A stretch of 64,000 bases of DNA, from positions 5,357,814 to 5,421,813 of the forward strand of contig NZ_CP118164.1 in NCBI RefSeq assembly GCF_028748185.1, in the 5' to 3' direction. The DNA is from Bremerella sp. P1. Lineage in GTDB: Bacteria > Planctomycetota > Planctomycetia > Pirellulales > Pirellulaceae. The translations under genes and the position numbers were made by a program. The notes beneath the pieces were generated by a model. That model did not search any database and had not been told where the DNA came from. It worked only from the letters and a program-made list of their open reading frames with translations. Positions 37,508-45,677 of the stretch are shown here, one piece after another (within the stretch, counting starts at the first letter, position 1; each line of letters starts with the position of its first letter).

Positions 37508-38012
37508 CACACACACAATTCGATACGGCTTTAGCCTGCTGGAACTGCTGGTCGCGGTGACCCTATTGGTGTCTGCGGTAACCGCAGTCTCAGTGTTGTT
37601 GCGTGTGAACTACGAAACGTGGCGCGAGTATCAAACCGACAATCTGCGAAATGAAGCGGCAGTCGGTGTGTTGCGACACATGGTACGACAGATTCGCCAG
37701 TGCGAAGAAGTCACGGCGATTAGTTCGGCCAGCAATAACTCGGGATCGCTGTCGGTCCTGATGCCCGATGGATCAACGATTGCCTGGGATCACTCGGGAA
37801 CAAACGTGTATTACGGAACAACAACGGCCAATCAGCTACTCGGGAACAATATTACCGGGCTGACGCTTGTTGGCTACCAGTACGACGGCACCACCGCAAC
37901 AACGGTTGCTGAAGACGTCCATTGCGTTCGCATCACCGTGAGTTATACGCTTCCTGAGCGAGCAACGGCTAGCAGATCCCTTACGGCGAGTGCCTGGGTT
38001 CGAGCATTTTAA
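37497..38012 (+). CDS. GspJ-like pilin of the second system
   Basis: A 171-residue prepilin-like protein with YGFSLLELLVAVTLLVSAVTA and a GspJ-like body (RNEAAVGVLRHMVRQIRQCEE, then a beta-rich half). It is about half the length of the GspJ in the first operon. Translational coupling with the previous gene is likely from the 11-bp overlap. Confidence 0.86.
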   Translation: MVRSTHTIRYGFSLLELLVAVTLLVSAVTAVSVLLRVNYETWREYQTDNLRNEAAVGVLRHMVRQIRQCEEVTAISSASNNSGSLSVLMPDGSTIAWDHSGTNVYYGTTTANQLLGNNITGLTLVGYQYDGTTATTVAEDVHCVRITVSYTLPERATASRSLTASAWVRAF

Positions 38013-38029
38013 CGAGCAGTATCAACCAG

Positions 38030-38425
38030 ATGACCTTCCATCCGCACAACTCGAACTTGTTCAAGCGTTCTCCGAAACGCGGGTTCGCGCTATTGCTGGT
38101 GCTGGTCGTGATGGTACTGACTTCGCTTATTCTGGCGGGAATTGGCAATGGTTTGACCACCCAGTTCACGGCTTATCGCAACACGGCTGACTACGACCAG
38201 GCCCTGTATCTCGCCGGGGCAGGCGTTCATCATGCCATCGCGATGATTGAAGAAGATAACGCTTGGCGTGGCAGCATCAGTAATGTGGAACTGCCGCCAG
38301 GAAGTGGCAACCGTTATAGCGTTGCGGCAGCTGATGGAGACCCCGGAGAAATCGTCGTTACGGCCACCGGGGAAGCAGGCCAGGTGACTCGGCGTTTGGA
38401 GTGTGTCGTCAGTACGAGCGGCTAA
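38030..38425 (+). CDS. short GspK/PilX-like pilin of the second system
   Basis: A 131-residue protein with KRGFALLLVLVVMVLTSLIL, the hydrophobic pilin helix without Glu5, as in GspK and PilX. ADYDQALYLAGAGVHHAIAMI matches the N-terminal helix of that family. It has none of the large helix-hairpin-helix domain found in the 534-residue GspK at 8684-10288. It may be the tip subunit of a simpler pilus. Confidence 0.82.
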   Translation: MTFHPHNSNLFKRSPKRGFALLLVLVVMVLTSLILAGIGNGLTTQFTAYRNTADYDQALYLAGAGVHHAIAMIEEDNAWRGSISNVELPPGSGNRYSVAAADGDPGEIVVTATGEAGQVTRRLECVVSTSG

Positions 38426-38432
38426 CAAGACT

Positions 38433-39947
38433 ATGGCAAAACGTAAACAAAACAAAGTCGACAACCGACCCGTGTTGGCCCTTCAGATTGGTCACACCAA
38501 GATTCGTGCTGTGCTTTATCAGTTGCGCGAGGGAAGGCCGGTTGCCTGTGAGTCACTTGAAGAGAAGTGGCAAGACGGCAGCGTGGACATAGCTACCGAA
38601 GACGGTATGCAAGGACTGAAGAAGGCGCTGCGAACAATTCTGGCCAGCGTCCCACGTACCGTCGACGACGCCTACGTCGCACTTTCGGGTGAATTTTGTG
38701 TTACTCGCGTTGTCAGCGATACCAACGACAACGTGGCGCACGAAGTTCGTGAAATCGAATCACGTAGCAGACTGTACCTTTCGTTGGGGCATGGACCGAA
38801 GGTCGTCGCGGGTAGCATCGTGCAACAAGACCCGCGTCATCAACACGCGACGGTTTCTGTCGTTCACCGCCAAACGATCGAGGCGATTCTCGATGTCACC
38901 AAGTCCGTTGGTCTTTCGGTGAAAGCGGTCGAGCCAACCGTGATTTCGCTGTGCCGATTGATGGGGGCGATGGGGCTCGACCGAGAAGCTCCTTCGCTCT
39001 TGGTTTGCCCTGGGCAGTCCGGGGTTGAAATTGCCGTCTCGTTCCAGGGACAGCTTTACCTCGACTACCGTCCAGCTGGGGTTTCCCAGCAAGAAGAGAT
39101 TGCAGAGATTCTCGTTCAGCATCTCGAGCGATTGCAGCGTTATTGTCGACGCCATGCCCGCGTTCTACAGAACTCGATCGCTTCGGTCTACTTGACCGGC
39201 GAGCTGTCTCGAGCAGAAGCCATTCGCCAGCAGTTGGGCGATCGCTTGCGAATGCCGGTTCAGATATTGGAGACGGTTGCCAGCGAAAACGAGTTAACCG
39301 CTCTGCTGCAGAGCGTTCCCATTTCGCACTATCCAGCCGCTGGCATGGGACTATTGGCAATTCGAGAGTATGCCACGCCAGGCCCGAACTTGATGGAGCG
39401 GCTCAAGTCAGATCAGGAAGAGCATCTGCTAACACGAGCGGCAAAAGTTTTTGGTCCAATCGCGGCAGCCATTCTTTGTGCCGCGGTCGTGTGGGGCTAT
39501 TTGTTTGAGCAGCGGTGGAACTTGCGGCAGTTGGAAATGCAAGCGGCTGAACTAGAACCCATTCACCGCGAGTCTTTGCTTCTACGAAGCGCCATGATAA
39601 GAGGCCGCGAAACACTGAATGTACACGAGCAGATCGGTCGCCAACTGCGGCAGCCTGAGATTGCCAAGTGGGTGCATGCACTAGGGGACAAAGTTCCCCA
39701 AAACACATGGCTAACGAGTATCGCGTTGGACCAGGAGGGGGATTTGACCGTCGAAGGAAATGCTACCGCGGAGGCGAGCATCTACTCGTACGCCGAAGAG
39801 ATTGGGCATTTGCCGTTCGTAAATCGATCGACGGTGGATGGAGCGATACCTAGCTCAACTAAGACCGGCCCTGCCGTAAAGTTTACGATTCACTGCGACA
39901 TTGACGCCTGGGAAAACCTGGAAGGGGAGAGCGATGATAGCGTTTAA
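38433..39947 (+). CDS. PilM-PilN fusion of the second system
   Basis: The inner-membrane assembly platform. The 504-residue product starts with an actin-like PilM domain (about 15-320, with LALQIGHTKIRAVLYQL and LLVCPGQSGVEIAVSF). A transmembrane helix follows at about 339-358, then a PilN-like coiled coil and fold (about 360-490). The architecture is the same as the fusion at 7019-8620, but the sequences are far apart. The ATG at 38433 is chosen over a GTG at 38403 inside the previous gene. Neither has a strong ribosome-binding site. It overlaps the next gene by 14 bp. Confidence 0.87.
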   Translation: MAKRKQNKVDNRPVLALQIGHTKIRAVLYQLREGRPVACESLEEKWQDGSVDIATEDGMQGLKKALRTILASVPRTVDDAYVALSGEFCVTRVVSDTNDNVAHEVREIESRSRLYLSLGHGPKVVAGSIVQQDPRHQHATVSVVHRQTIEAILDVTKSVGLSVKAVEPTVISLCRLMGAMGLDREAPSLLVCPGQSGVEIAVSFQGQLYLDYRPAGVSQQEEIAEILVQHLERLQRYCRRHARVLQNSIASVYLTGELSRAEAIRQQLGDRLRMPVQILETVASENELTALLQSVPISHYPAAGMGLLAIREYATPGPNLMERLKSDQEEHLLTRAAKVFGPIAAAILCAAVVWGYLFEQRWNLRQLEMQAAELEPIHRESLLLRSAMIRGRETLNVHEQIGRQLRQPEIAKWVHALGDKVPQNTWLTSIALDQEGDLTVEGNATAEASIYSYAEEIGHLPFVNRSTVDGAIPSSTKTGPAVKFTIHCDIDAWENLEGESDDSV

Positions 39948-40578
39948 GGAAGCGTTTACCCGCCTTCTGAGGCATCCATCTTCGTTGATGGTCGGCATAA
40001 TCGTAACTTTTGTGGTAGCACTTGTGACGCTTATTCCGGCCGCCGATGAATATTCGGTATTACAAGAACGATCCGGGGAGGTCATGCGCCAGTTGGAGTC
40101 AGGTACCAACGATCGCAACGAGCTTTCCCTGGTCAAAGCCAAACATGCAGAAATCCAGGAGATACTCAAAACTCATCAAGAGCGAATCATCGACGAAGAC
40201 GCAGCACACGCTATCCGTTCTTCACTCGTTCAATTTGCTCGTGGATCCAATTGCCATTTGCGACGCGTCGACTTGGGGCCAGCAAGAGTTCGCCAGTGGC
40301 ACGAAAAGGATCATCCCGTCCAGACAGTCACCACCACCAAGCGTGGTAAGAAGACGGACTTCCGATTAGAAGTTCGAGAGCTTCGACTGACTTTGACGGG
40401 TGAGATTGGTGAGATTGAGAGTTTTCTCGAGAAGTTCGAGTCACTCGATGCGCATCTCAACCTTCAGGATATGAAACTGAGGTCGTTAGACGCAGAGGGG
40501 GACCAGATTCAACTCGAACTCGCTCTGCAACTGTTTGGAATTCGACGAGCAACCAAGGAAGAATCGCAGAAGTCCTAG
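39934..40578 (+). CDS. PilO-like protein of the second system
   Basis: A 214-residue inner-membrane protein with a short cytoplasmic N-terminus and one transmembrane helix (about 17-36). A coiled coil (ELSLVKAKHAEIQEILKTH) and a C-terminal fold with ELRLTLTGEIGEIESFLEK, the PilO/GspM pattern, follow. The ATG at 39934 is preceded by GGGGAGAG. A TTG at 39901 begins the open frame. Its partner should be the PilM-PilN fusion just upstream. Confidence 0.82.
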   Translation: MIAFKEAFTRLLRHPSSLMVGIIVTFVVALVTLIPAADEYSVLQERSGEVMRQLESGTNDRNELSLVKAKHAEIQEILKTHQERIIDEDAAHAIRSSLVQFARGSNCHLRRVDLGPARVRQWHEKDHPVQTVTTTKRGKKTDFRLEVRELRLTLTGEIGEIESFLEKFESLDAHLNLQDMKLRSLDAEGDQIQLELALQLFGIRRATKEESQKS

Positions 40579-40633
40579 CAAGAGCCTTGCTCTTTCTGGG
40601 AAATCATGAGCAAGATTTGGTGAAAGCAACGGA

Positions 40634-42496
40634 ATGTCAGGACGCCAGGAAGGCATAAGACACGCCATAACGCACAGCTGTGAGACCACGCACGATTGCG
40701 GCCGATTGTCTGCGCTGCGCATGGGAATGCTGTCGCTTATTCTTGGTCTGTCGCTCGTCTTGTCTCCTGCTATCTTGCAGGCAGAAGGAATCAGTCCGCG
40801 GGTCCAAGCAGCTTTGAAGCAGCGTGGAGATCTTACGCTTCGTGAGACCAGCTTGCCTCACGCGTTGCAGACAATCAGCGAGATCTGGAACATTAACGTG
40901 GTGCTCGGCAGCAAGGTCGAAGGAACCATTAATGGTACGTTTCGTGACGCTCCTCTATACGACATCCTCGATTCACTTCTACTTTTAAACGGGTACGGCT
41001 ACCGACCCGTCGGTGATAGCTTGGTCATCGTCCCCTTGGCGGAACTAGGCACCTCGAATCCCATGTTCCGGTCTGAAACGATCCCCCTGGAACATGCTAG
41101 TGCTGTCGAAATCATTCCGGCAGTTGAATCGCTGAAATCGCGCGGGGGCTCGATACAAGCAATCGCCTCGGCTAACAGCTTGACCGTCGTGGACTACCCC
41201 GACCATGTCGAAATGATTCGCAACGCCGTGAAGAACATCGATCAAGTCGCCGCCGGATCAGGGGCTGCTCCAGGCACGCGAGTCATCACCGACGTTTTGA
41301 ACTACCGTCCCGAATACGTCGACGCCAAGAGCATGCTCGAAGCAATCCAGTCGCTGATTAGCGCCGATGGTCGCGCGGCGATTGTGGAATCGGAAAACCA
41401 AATTGTGGTCATCGATCGCCCCGAAAACCTCCGCATGATCGAAGGAATGTTGCAGCGGTTAGACGTTCCCAAACCACAGGTACGTATCACGGCGCTTATT
41501 TACGACATCGACCTGGACGACATGGAAAGTCTGGGGGTTGACTGGGCCTCGGTGTTTAAGGGACGCCCCGATGCCAACGGCAATCCTCAGAACGTATTTG
41601 GCCTAGAATCGGCGATCGCCATACCAGTTGCTGCGGGAGATCCGACTGGGGTCATGACGTTTCAGACCCTGAACGGAAGCTTCGATCTGACCGCAGTGGT
41701 CGAGGCCGTACGGCAAATGGACGATTCGCGCCTGCTGGCCGACCCGAACGTGGTTGTCGTGAATCGCGAAAAGGCGATGATTCAAATCGTCACCGAGATC
41801 CCGTACCAACAACTCACGCAAACTTCCGCTGGGGGGAACATCGGAACGACGGCATTCCGAGAAGCAGGCGTGATGCTGACCGTCACGCCGCGAATTGCCG
41901 CGGATGGAACGATCGAGATGGACGTTGTCCCATCATTTAGTCGACTGACGGGGTACAGCGACGGCGCCAATCCGCAGCCGATTATCGACAAACGAGAGAC
42001 AAGTACCACGGTTCGTGTAGCCGACGGTCAGGTACTGGTTATTGGTGGTTTGCGTCAGCGTGTGGACATCAGCAACGACAACGGAATCCCGTATTTGAAG
42101 GACATCAAGTACGTCGGGAAGCTGTTTCGTTATCGTCAGACCCAGGTTCGCGAGAGTGAACTGGTGGTCTTCCTACGGACAGAGATTCTTCCCTGTCCGA
42201 CGACCGGCCTGAATTGTCGCCACACCGATGCCTACGAGGAAGGGTTCACGAAGCTCGATGCGATCCCGCAGGCTTCGCAGTACCCATGGCCGAAGATGAG
42301 TCCTCCACCACCAGGGAAACGGCCAACTTCGTTTGGTCCCGATCCGCGACGCGGAATGTCGCCAGGGGCAGATCTGCCGAACGGGTATGAAACCGCACCG
42401 CAGTGGATCCACGAAGAGCCGATTCAAACGCCGTCCAATGCCGAGCCAGTAATCCGGGAATCGCACGTGATCCGGCGATTCCCCATGGTTCGCTAG
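40634..42496 (+). CDS. secretin of the second system (PilQ/GspD-like)
   Basis: The outer-membrane channel, up to 620 residues. A signal peptide is visible at about 30-51, so the ATG at 40721 or 40727 may be the real start. The frame also opens at 40634, just after GGA. An STN/N0 domain (about 66-130, LRETSLPHALQTISEIWNIN) precedes two NolW-type domains (about 140-290) and the secretin barrel (about 295-540, with ADPNVVVVNREKA, TEIPYQQL, DGQVLVIGGLRQR and ELVVFLRTEI). A Pro-rich tail follows. It is half the size of the first secretin, with a normal number of N-domains. Its stop TAG overlaps that of the convergent PilP-like gene. Confidence 0.92.
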   Translation: MSGRQEGIRHAITHSCETTHDCGRLSALRMGMLSLILGLSLVLSPAILQAEGISPRVQAALKQRGDLTLRETSLPHALQTISEIWNINVVLGSKVEGTINGTFRDAPLYDILDSLLLLNGYGYRPVGDSLVIVPLAELGTSNPMFRSETIPLEHASAVEIIPAVESLKSRGGSIQAIASANSLTVVDYPDHVEMIRNAVKNIDQVAAGSGAAPGTRVITDVLNYRPEYVDAKSMLEAIQSLISADGRAAIVESENQIVVIDRPENLRMIEGMLQRLDVPKPQVRITALIYDIDLDDMESLGVDWASVFKGRPDANGNPQNVFGLESAIAIPVAAGDPTGVMTFQTLNGSFDLTAVVEAVRQMDDSRLLADPNVVVVNREKAMIQIVTEIPYQQLTQTSAGGNIGTTAFREAGVMLTVTPRIAADGTIEMDVVPSFSRLTGYSDGANPQPIIDKRETSTTVRVADGQVLVIGGLRQRVDISNDNGIPYLKDIKYVGKLFRYRQTQVRESELVVFLRTEILPCPTTGLNCRHTDAYEEGFTKLDAIPQASQYPWPKMSPPPPGKRPTSFGPDPRRGMSPGADLPNGYETAPQWIHEEPIQTPSNAEPVIRESHVIRRFPMVR

Positions 42497-42975
42497 CGGA
42501 TACGCAGCGACACCTGCTCAAGACCGCGCCTCAGGGTCGTTTCCGACTCGGTCACGCTGAGGACTTCCCATTCTTCAATGAAGTCGCCGACGATCGCCTT
42601 GTGGAAGTCGCCGGATGTCTCCAGCAGGGCAATGTGCTGCGAGTCTCGCTTGGCAATACCAAGCAAGCGGATGTTGGCAGACTCGGCTTGTTGCGGCGTC
42701 AGCGTCCGGGCTTTGACCGTTGGTGGGCGAAACGGATTTCGGTAGGTCGGTTTTCCTTCACCCTGACTCATCGCCATTGGTTCTTCGATGGTCACCATCT
42801 TGGTGGAAGTTGATGGTGCCTGGCTGGCTACATCAATCGCTTCCGGCGCGGTACTTTGCGGCTGGCTGGTGACTTCTGGCGGCAACGTAGCCGGGGCGAA
42901 ACCGCAGCCTGAGATGCCAAGCAGCAACGCACTTACGGCCACAGCGGCCAGTCGATATCGAGATAGAACAGTCAT
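42493..42975 (-). CDS. PilP-like lipoprotein, convergent with the secretin
   Basis: A 160-residue lipoprotein with lipobox GISGC (Cys24), a Pro/Ser/Thr-rich linker, the motif RNPFRP (79-84) typical of PilP/GspC proteins, and a beta-rich end (IRLLGIAKRDSQHIALLET, FHKAIVGD). PilP proteins connect PilO to the secretin. It is encoded opposite to its probable partners, with stop codons sharing the palindrome CTAG at 42493-42496. It lies downstream of the ABC exporter genes on the minus strand with a 135-bp gap, so it may need its own promoter. Confidence 0.82.
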   Translation of the reverse strand: MTVLSRYRLAAVAVSALLLGISGCGFAPATLPPEVTSQPQSTAPEAIDVASQAPSTSTKMVTIEEPMAMSQGEGKPTYRNPFRPPTVKARTLTPQQAESANIRLLGIAKRDSQHIALLETSGDFHKAIVGDFIEEWEVLSVTESETTLRRGLEQVSLRIR

Positions 42976-43110
42976 GGTCCAAATTCTTGCTTTCTAAGAC
43001 TAAAAATCTCTTCGCAAGAATAGGTCGCGGCAGACGTGTTCTCTGTAATGCCAGGCTGGCAACCGCGTAAGTCGCCCGGCAATGATCGTCATAATCGTCA
43101 GAACCTGACC

Positions 43111-44733
43111 CTAGGCCAAAGGATCGGCGGCATCTTCGATCTTGGGGGGAAGGAGTTCCGGCTGGAATCGTGGATCGGTCTCTCGTTTGGGTAAGAAATT
43201 GCGACCGCTCAAAAGCAGATTCAACAGGAACAGGAACCCGCACAGGATAGCCAGGAATAACACAAAGATGCCAATCAACGGCGAACCGATGAAACTCTGA
43301 TCATCGACCCCTTCGATGAAGAACCAGAAGGGATTGGTCCAGTGATGGAAATTGCGGTCCAAGGTGCGGTTGGTGAGCACCTGGAAGCCGAGCGGCAGCA
43401 TCACTCCGCCCATCAGCAGAATCAGGTGCAGGATGACCGAGACGAAAATATCGGCTCGGAAAATCAAGCTCAGAAGTCGAATGAGCAACCTACCCACGCT
43501 CAGATAGAAGATGGTGTAGCCGACCAATCCCACGGAGTAGATCGCCACGTACAAGGCGTCTGCGGATGATGAAGTGGTGATCGTGTGAATCCAGGCCAAT
43601 CCGGATACGAGCAGCAGGGCGCTAATAAGGGAAGTGACTACGAATAAATAGCCACGGTCCGGACCTGGCAATAACCAGTTTCGCCAGATACGATCCGCCA
43701 ACAGATTGGGAATCGTTCGCTTGACGCGTGGCGACAGCGCTGGTGATTCTCCATTGATGAACGCCCCCATGATGAACCAGTGCAGGCACAGGATGGTCAT
43801 CAATATCATCGGGATCTCCTCTTCGCGAGGAAATCGGATGGCCAGGAAGCCGAACCAGCCAATGGCGAGAAAATGCTGAACGAGGAGCCCACGACGAATG
43901 CCGGCAGAACGGTTTTCGCTTTCAAACGTAATCTGGGCCGAAGCCACTTCGACCATGAGATAAAGGTAACTTGCGTAGACCGAGAAAAACGCGACGGTTG
44001 TGGCCCAGAAATCAAGGTTGTCATACTGTCGCCAGCTTGCGTCTTCGTACACGCTGGCGTAACTGATGATCAGGCCAATCCCGTAAAGAAAGATGAACAG
44101 CAAGATGACGATCACCGAAAGAGCCGACTGCCAATGCCGCTGCCGAGTAATGCAAGCAAGGACTAGCCCCACGCCTGATAAGAGGATCGATGCGAGGAAT
44201 GCACAGATCAGTACGTAGGCAATAGTGACAATATCGATCCCGCGCAGCAGATAGGTGAACGCCAGGCACGGAGCCAACGCCGAGAGATACACGAGCATCT
44301 GCACGATCGAGCTGACAAGTTTACCGATAGTGATCTGACGTGGGCTGAGCGTCGATATGGAAAGCAGCTCGAACGTTCCATCTTCCCTCTCGGACGCAAG
44401 CGAGCGAAACGCCGAAAACGGAATGATCACCACTAATGGGAAAAGAAGAATGTCGAGATAGCCCACCATCAGGAACGGGCCATCCGGCGAATAGAGGATG
44501 CCAGGGTAACGAAAGTAGATCGCCAGCAGCGACCAGATCCAACTTGTCAGCAGCACCAGGGCAAAGGTCACGGCAAATTGCCGACTCTTGAGTGCCTGAC
44601 GCGTCTCCTTGATCAGAATCGGATTGAAGTATTCTCCGATCGACTCCAATGTCTGATCGACCGACTGCCACCAGGAGTGTGTCGATGGTTCGTCCTGCGT
44701 CGTGGGTTCGGGGGTGACATCCATGGTGCTCAT
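43111..44733 (-). CDS. ABC-2 type transporter permease
   Basis: A 540-residue membrane protein with about 12 transmembrane segments in two groups. Its N-terminus contains NPILIKETRQALKSRQFAVTF, typical of ABC-2 permeases. The middle has SEREDGTFELLSISTLSPRQI, the family's conserved cytoplasmic segment. Its 4-bp overlap with the ATPase gene upstream (ATGA) indicates one exporter complex. The cargo is unknown. The frame allows starts at ATG 44733 or three codons later. Confidence 0.9.
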   Translation of the reverse strand: MSTMDVTPEPTTQDEPSTHSWWQSVDQTLESIGEYFNPILIKETRQALKSRQFAVTFALVLLTSWIWSLLAIYFRYPGILYSPDGPFLMVGYLDILLFPLVVIIPFSAFRSLASEREDGTFELLSISTLSPRQITIGKLVSSIVQMLVYLSALAPCLAFTYLLRGIDIVTIAYVLICAFLASILLSGVGLVLACITRQRHWQSALSVIVILLFIFLYGIGLIISYASVYEDASWRQYDNLDFWATTVAFFSVYASYLYLMVEVASAQITFESENRSAGIRRGLLVQHFLAIGWFGFLAIRFPREEEIPMILMTILCLHWFIMGAFINGESPALSPRVKRTIPNLLADRIWRNWLLPGPDRGYLFVVTSLISALLLVSGLAWIHTITTSSSADALYVAIYSVGLVGYTIFYLSVGRLLIRLLSLIFRADIFVSVILHLILLMGGVMLPLGFQVLTNRTLDRNFHHWTNPFWFFIEGVDDQSFIGSPLIGIFVLFLAILCGFLFLLNLLLSGRNFLPKRETDPRFQPELLPPKIEDAADPLA

Positions 44734-45677
44734 TGAACGCGTCCTTTCGTCACATTGAGGAACACGTCTTCAAGCGTCGAGTGCCGGGCCCCAAATTCGG
44801 CAATGCGGAATCCGGCCTCGATCATTTCTTTGAGCAAAATGGCCTCTTCTGCCCGTTCCCCAACGTGCGAGAAATGGAGAAGCTCGCCATCGGTGACGAT
44901 CTCGTTGTAGCCCTCCTTCTCGGTGAGCCACTGGGCGAGACCTTCCGTATTCTCGAGAACTCGGACACGAACGCGACTGGCTGTGAGTTGGCCTCGTTGA
45001 ATATCGGCGACGCTCCCGGTTGCTAGAAGTTGCCCCTGCTCGATGATTCCCACCACGTCGCACATTTCGGCCAACTCGGTCAGGATGTGCGAGCTGACAA
45101 GGATTGTCTTTCCGTGTTGGGCGAGTCGGGCAATCATTTCCCGCAGTTCAATTCGTGCTCGCGGATCAAGGCCTGCCGCTGGTTCGTCCAGGATCATCAC
45201 CGCCGGGTCATGAATCATCGACCGGCCCAGGCACAGGCGCTGCTTCATCCCCTTCGAAAGGCCACTGATGGGTTTCTCGGCCAGGACATCCAACCCAGTG
45301 AATTCCATCGTCTTGTCCATCGCCAAGCGACGTTCTCGGCCACGCAGTCCATACGAACGCGCGAAGAAGTCCAAGTATTCACGACAGTTCACGTTGGCAT
45401 AAACGCCAAACGCATCGGGCATGAAACCCAATCGCCGACGAACGCGATCGGGGTCGTTGATGACGGAATAACCATCGATCAGGGCATCGCCGGCCGTTGG
45501 CAGATCAAGCGTCGCCAGGATGCGCATGCTAGTTGTTTTGCCGGCGCCATTGGGGCCGATGTAACCGAATACCTGGCCTGGGTAGACCTCGAATGAGACA
45601 TCGTTGACCGCTTTGGTGCGTCCAAAAAAACGATGCAGTCGGCGAAGTTCGATAACAGGCTTACGGGTTGCGATCAT
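44730..45677 (-). CDS. ABC transporter ATPase
   Basis: The ATP-binding subunit of the exporter, 315 residues. Walker A GPNGAGKTT is at 41-49, the signature is LSKGM (140-144, a variant of LSGGQ), Walker B is VMILDEP (160-166), and the switch His lies in LVSSHIL. The C-terminal 80 residues are the usual extension of CcmA/NatA-type ATPases. The start directly abuts the stop of the 764-residue membrane protein and its stop overlaps the permease start, so the three form one operon. Confidence 0.95.
   Translation of the reverse strand: MIATRKPVIELRRLHRFFGRTKAVNDVSFEVYPGQVFGYIGPNGAGKTTSMRILATLDLPTAGDALIDGYSVINDPDRVRRRLGFMPDAFGVYANVNCREYLDFFARSYGLRGRERRLAMDKTMEFTGLDVLAEKPISGLSKGMKQRLCLGRSMIHDPAVMILDEPAAGLDPRARIELREMIARLAQHGKTILVSSHILTELAEMCDVVGIIEQGQLLATGSVADIQRGQLTASRVRVRVLENTEGLAQWLTEKEGYNEIVTDGELLHFSHVGERAEEAILLKEMIEAGFRIAEFGARHSTLEDVFLNVTKGRVQ

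Noticed and set aside
38403-38432. GTG start for the PilM-PilN fusion inside the preceding gene
   Set aside because: The ATG at 38433 gives a normal start and avoids a 23-bp overlap.
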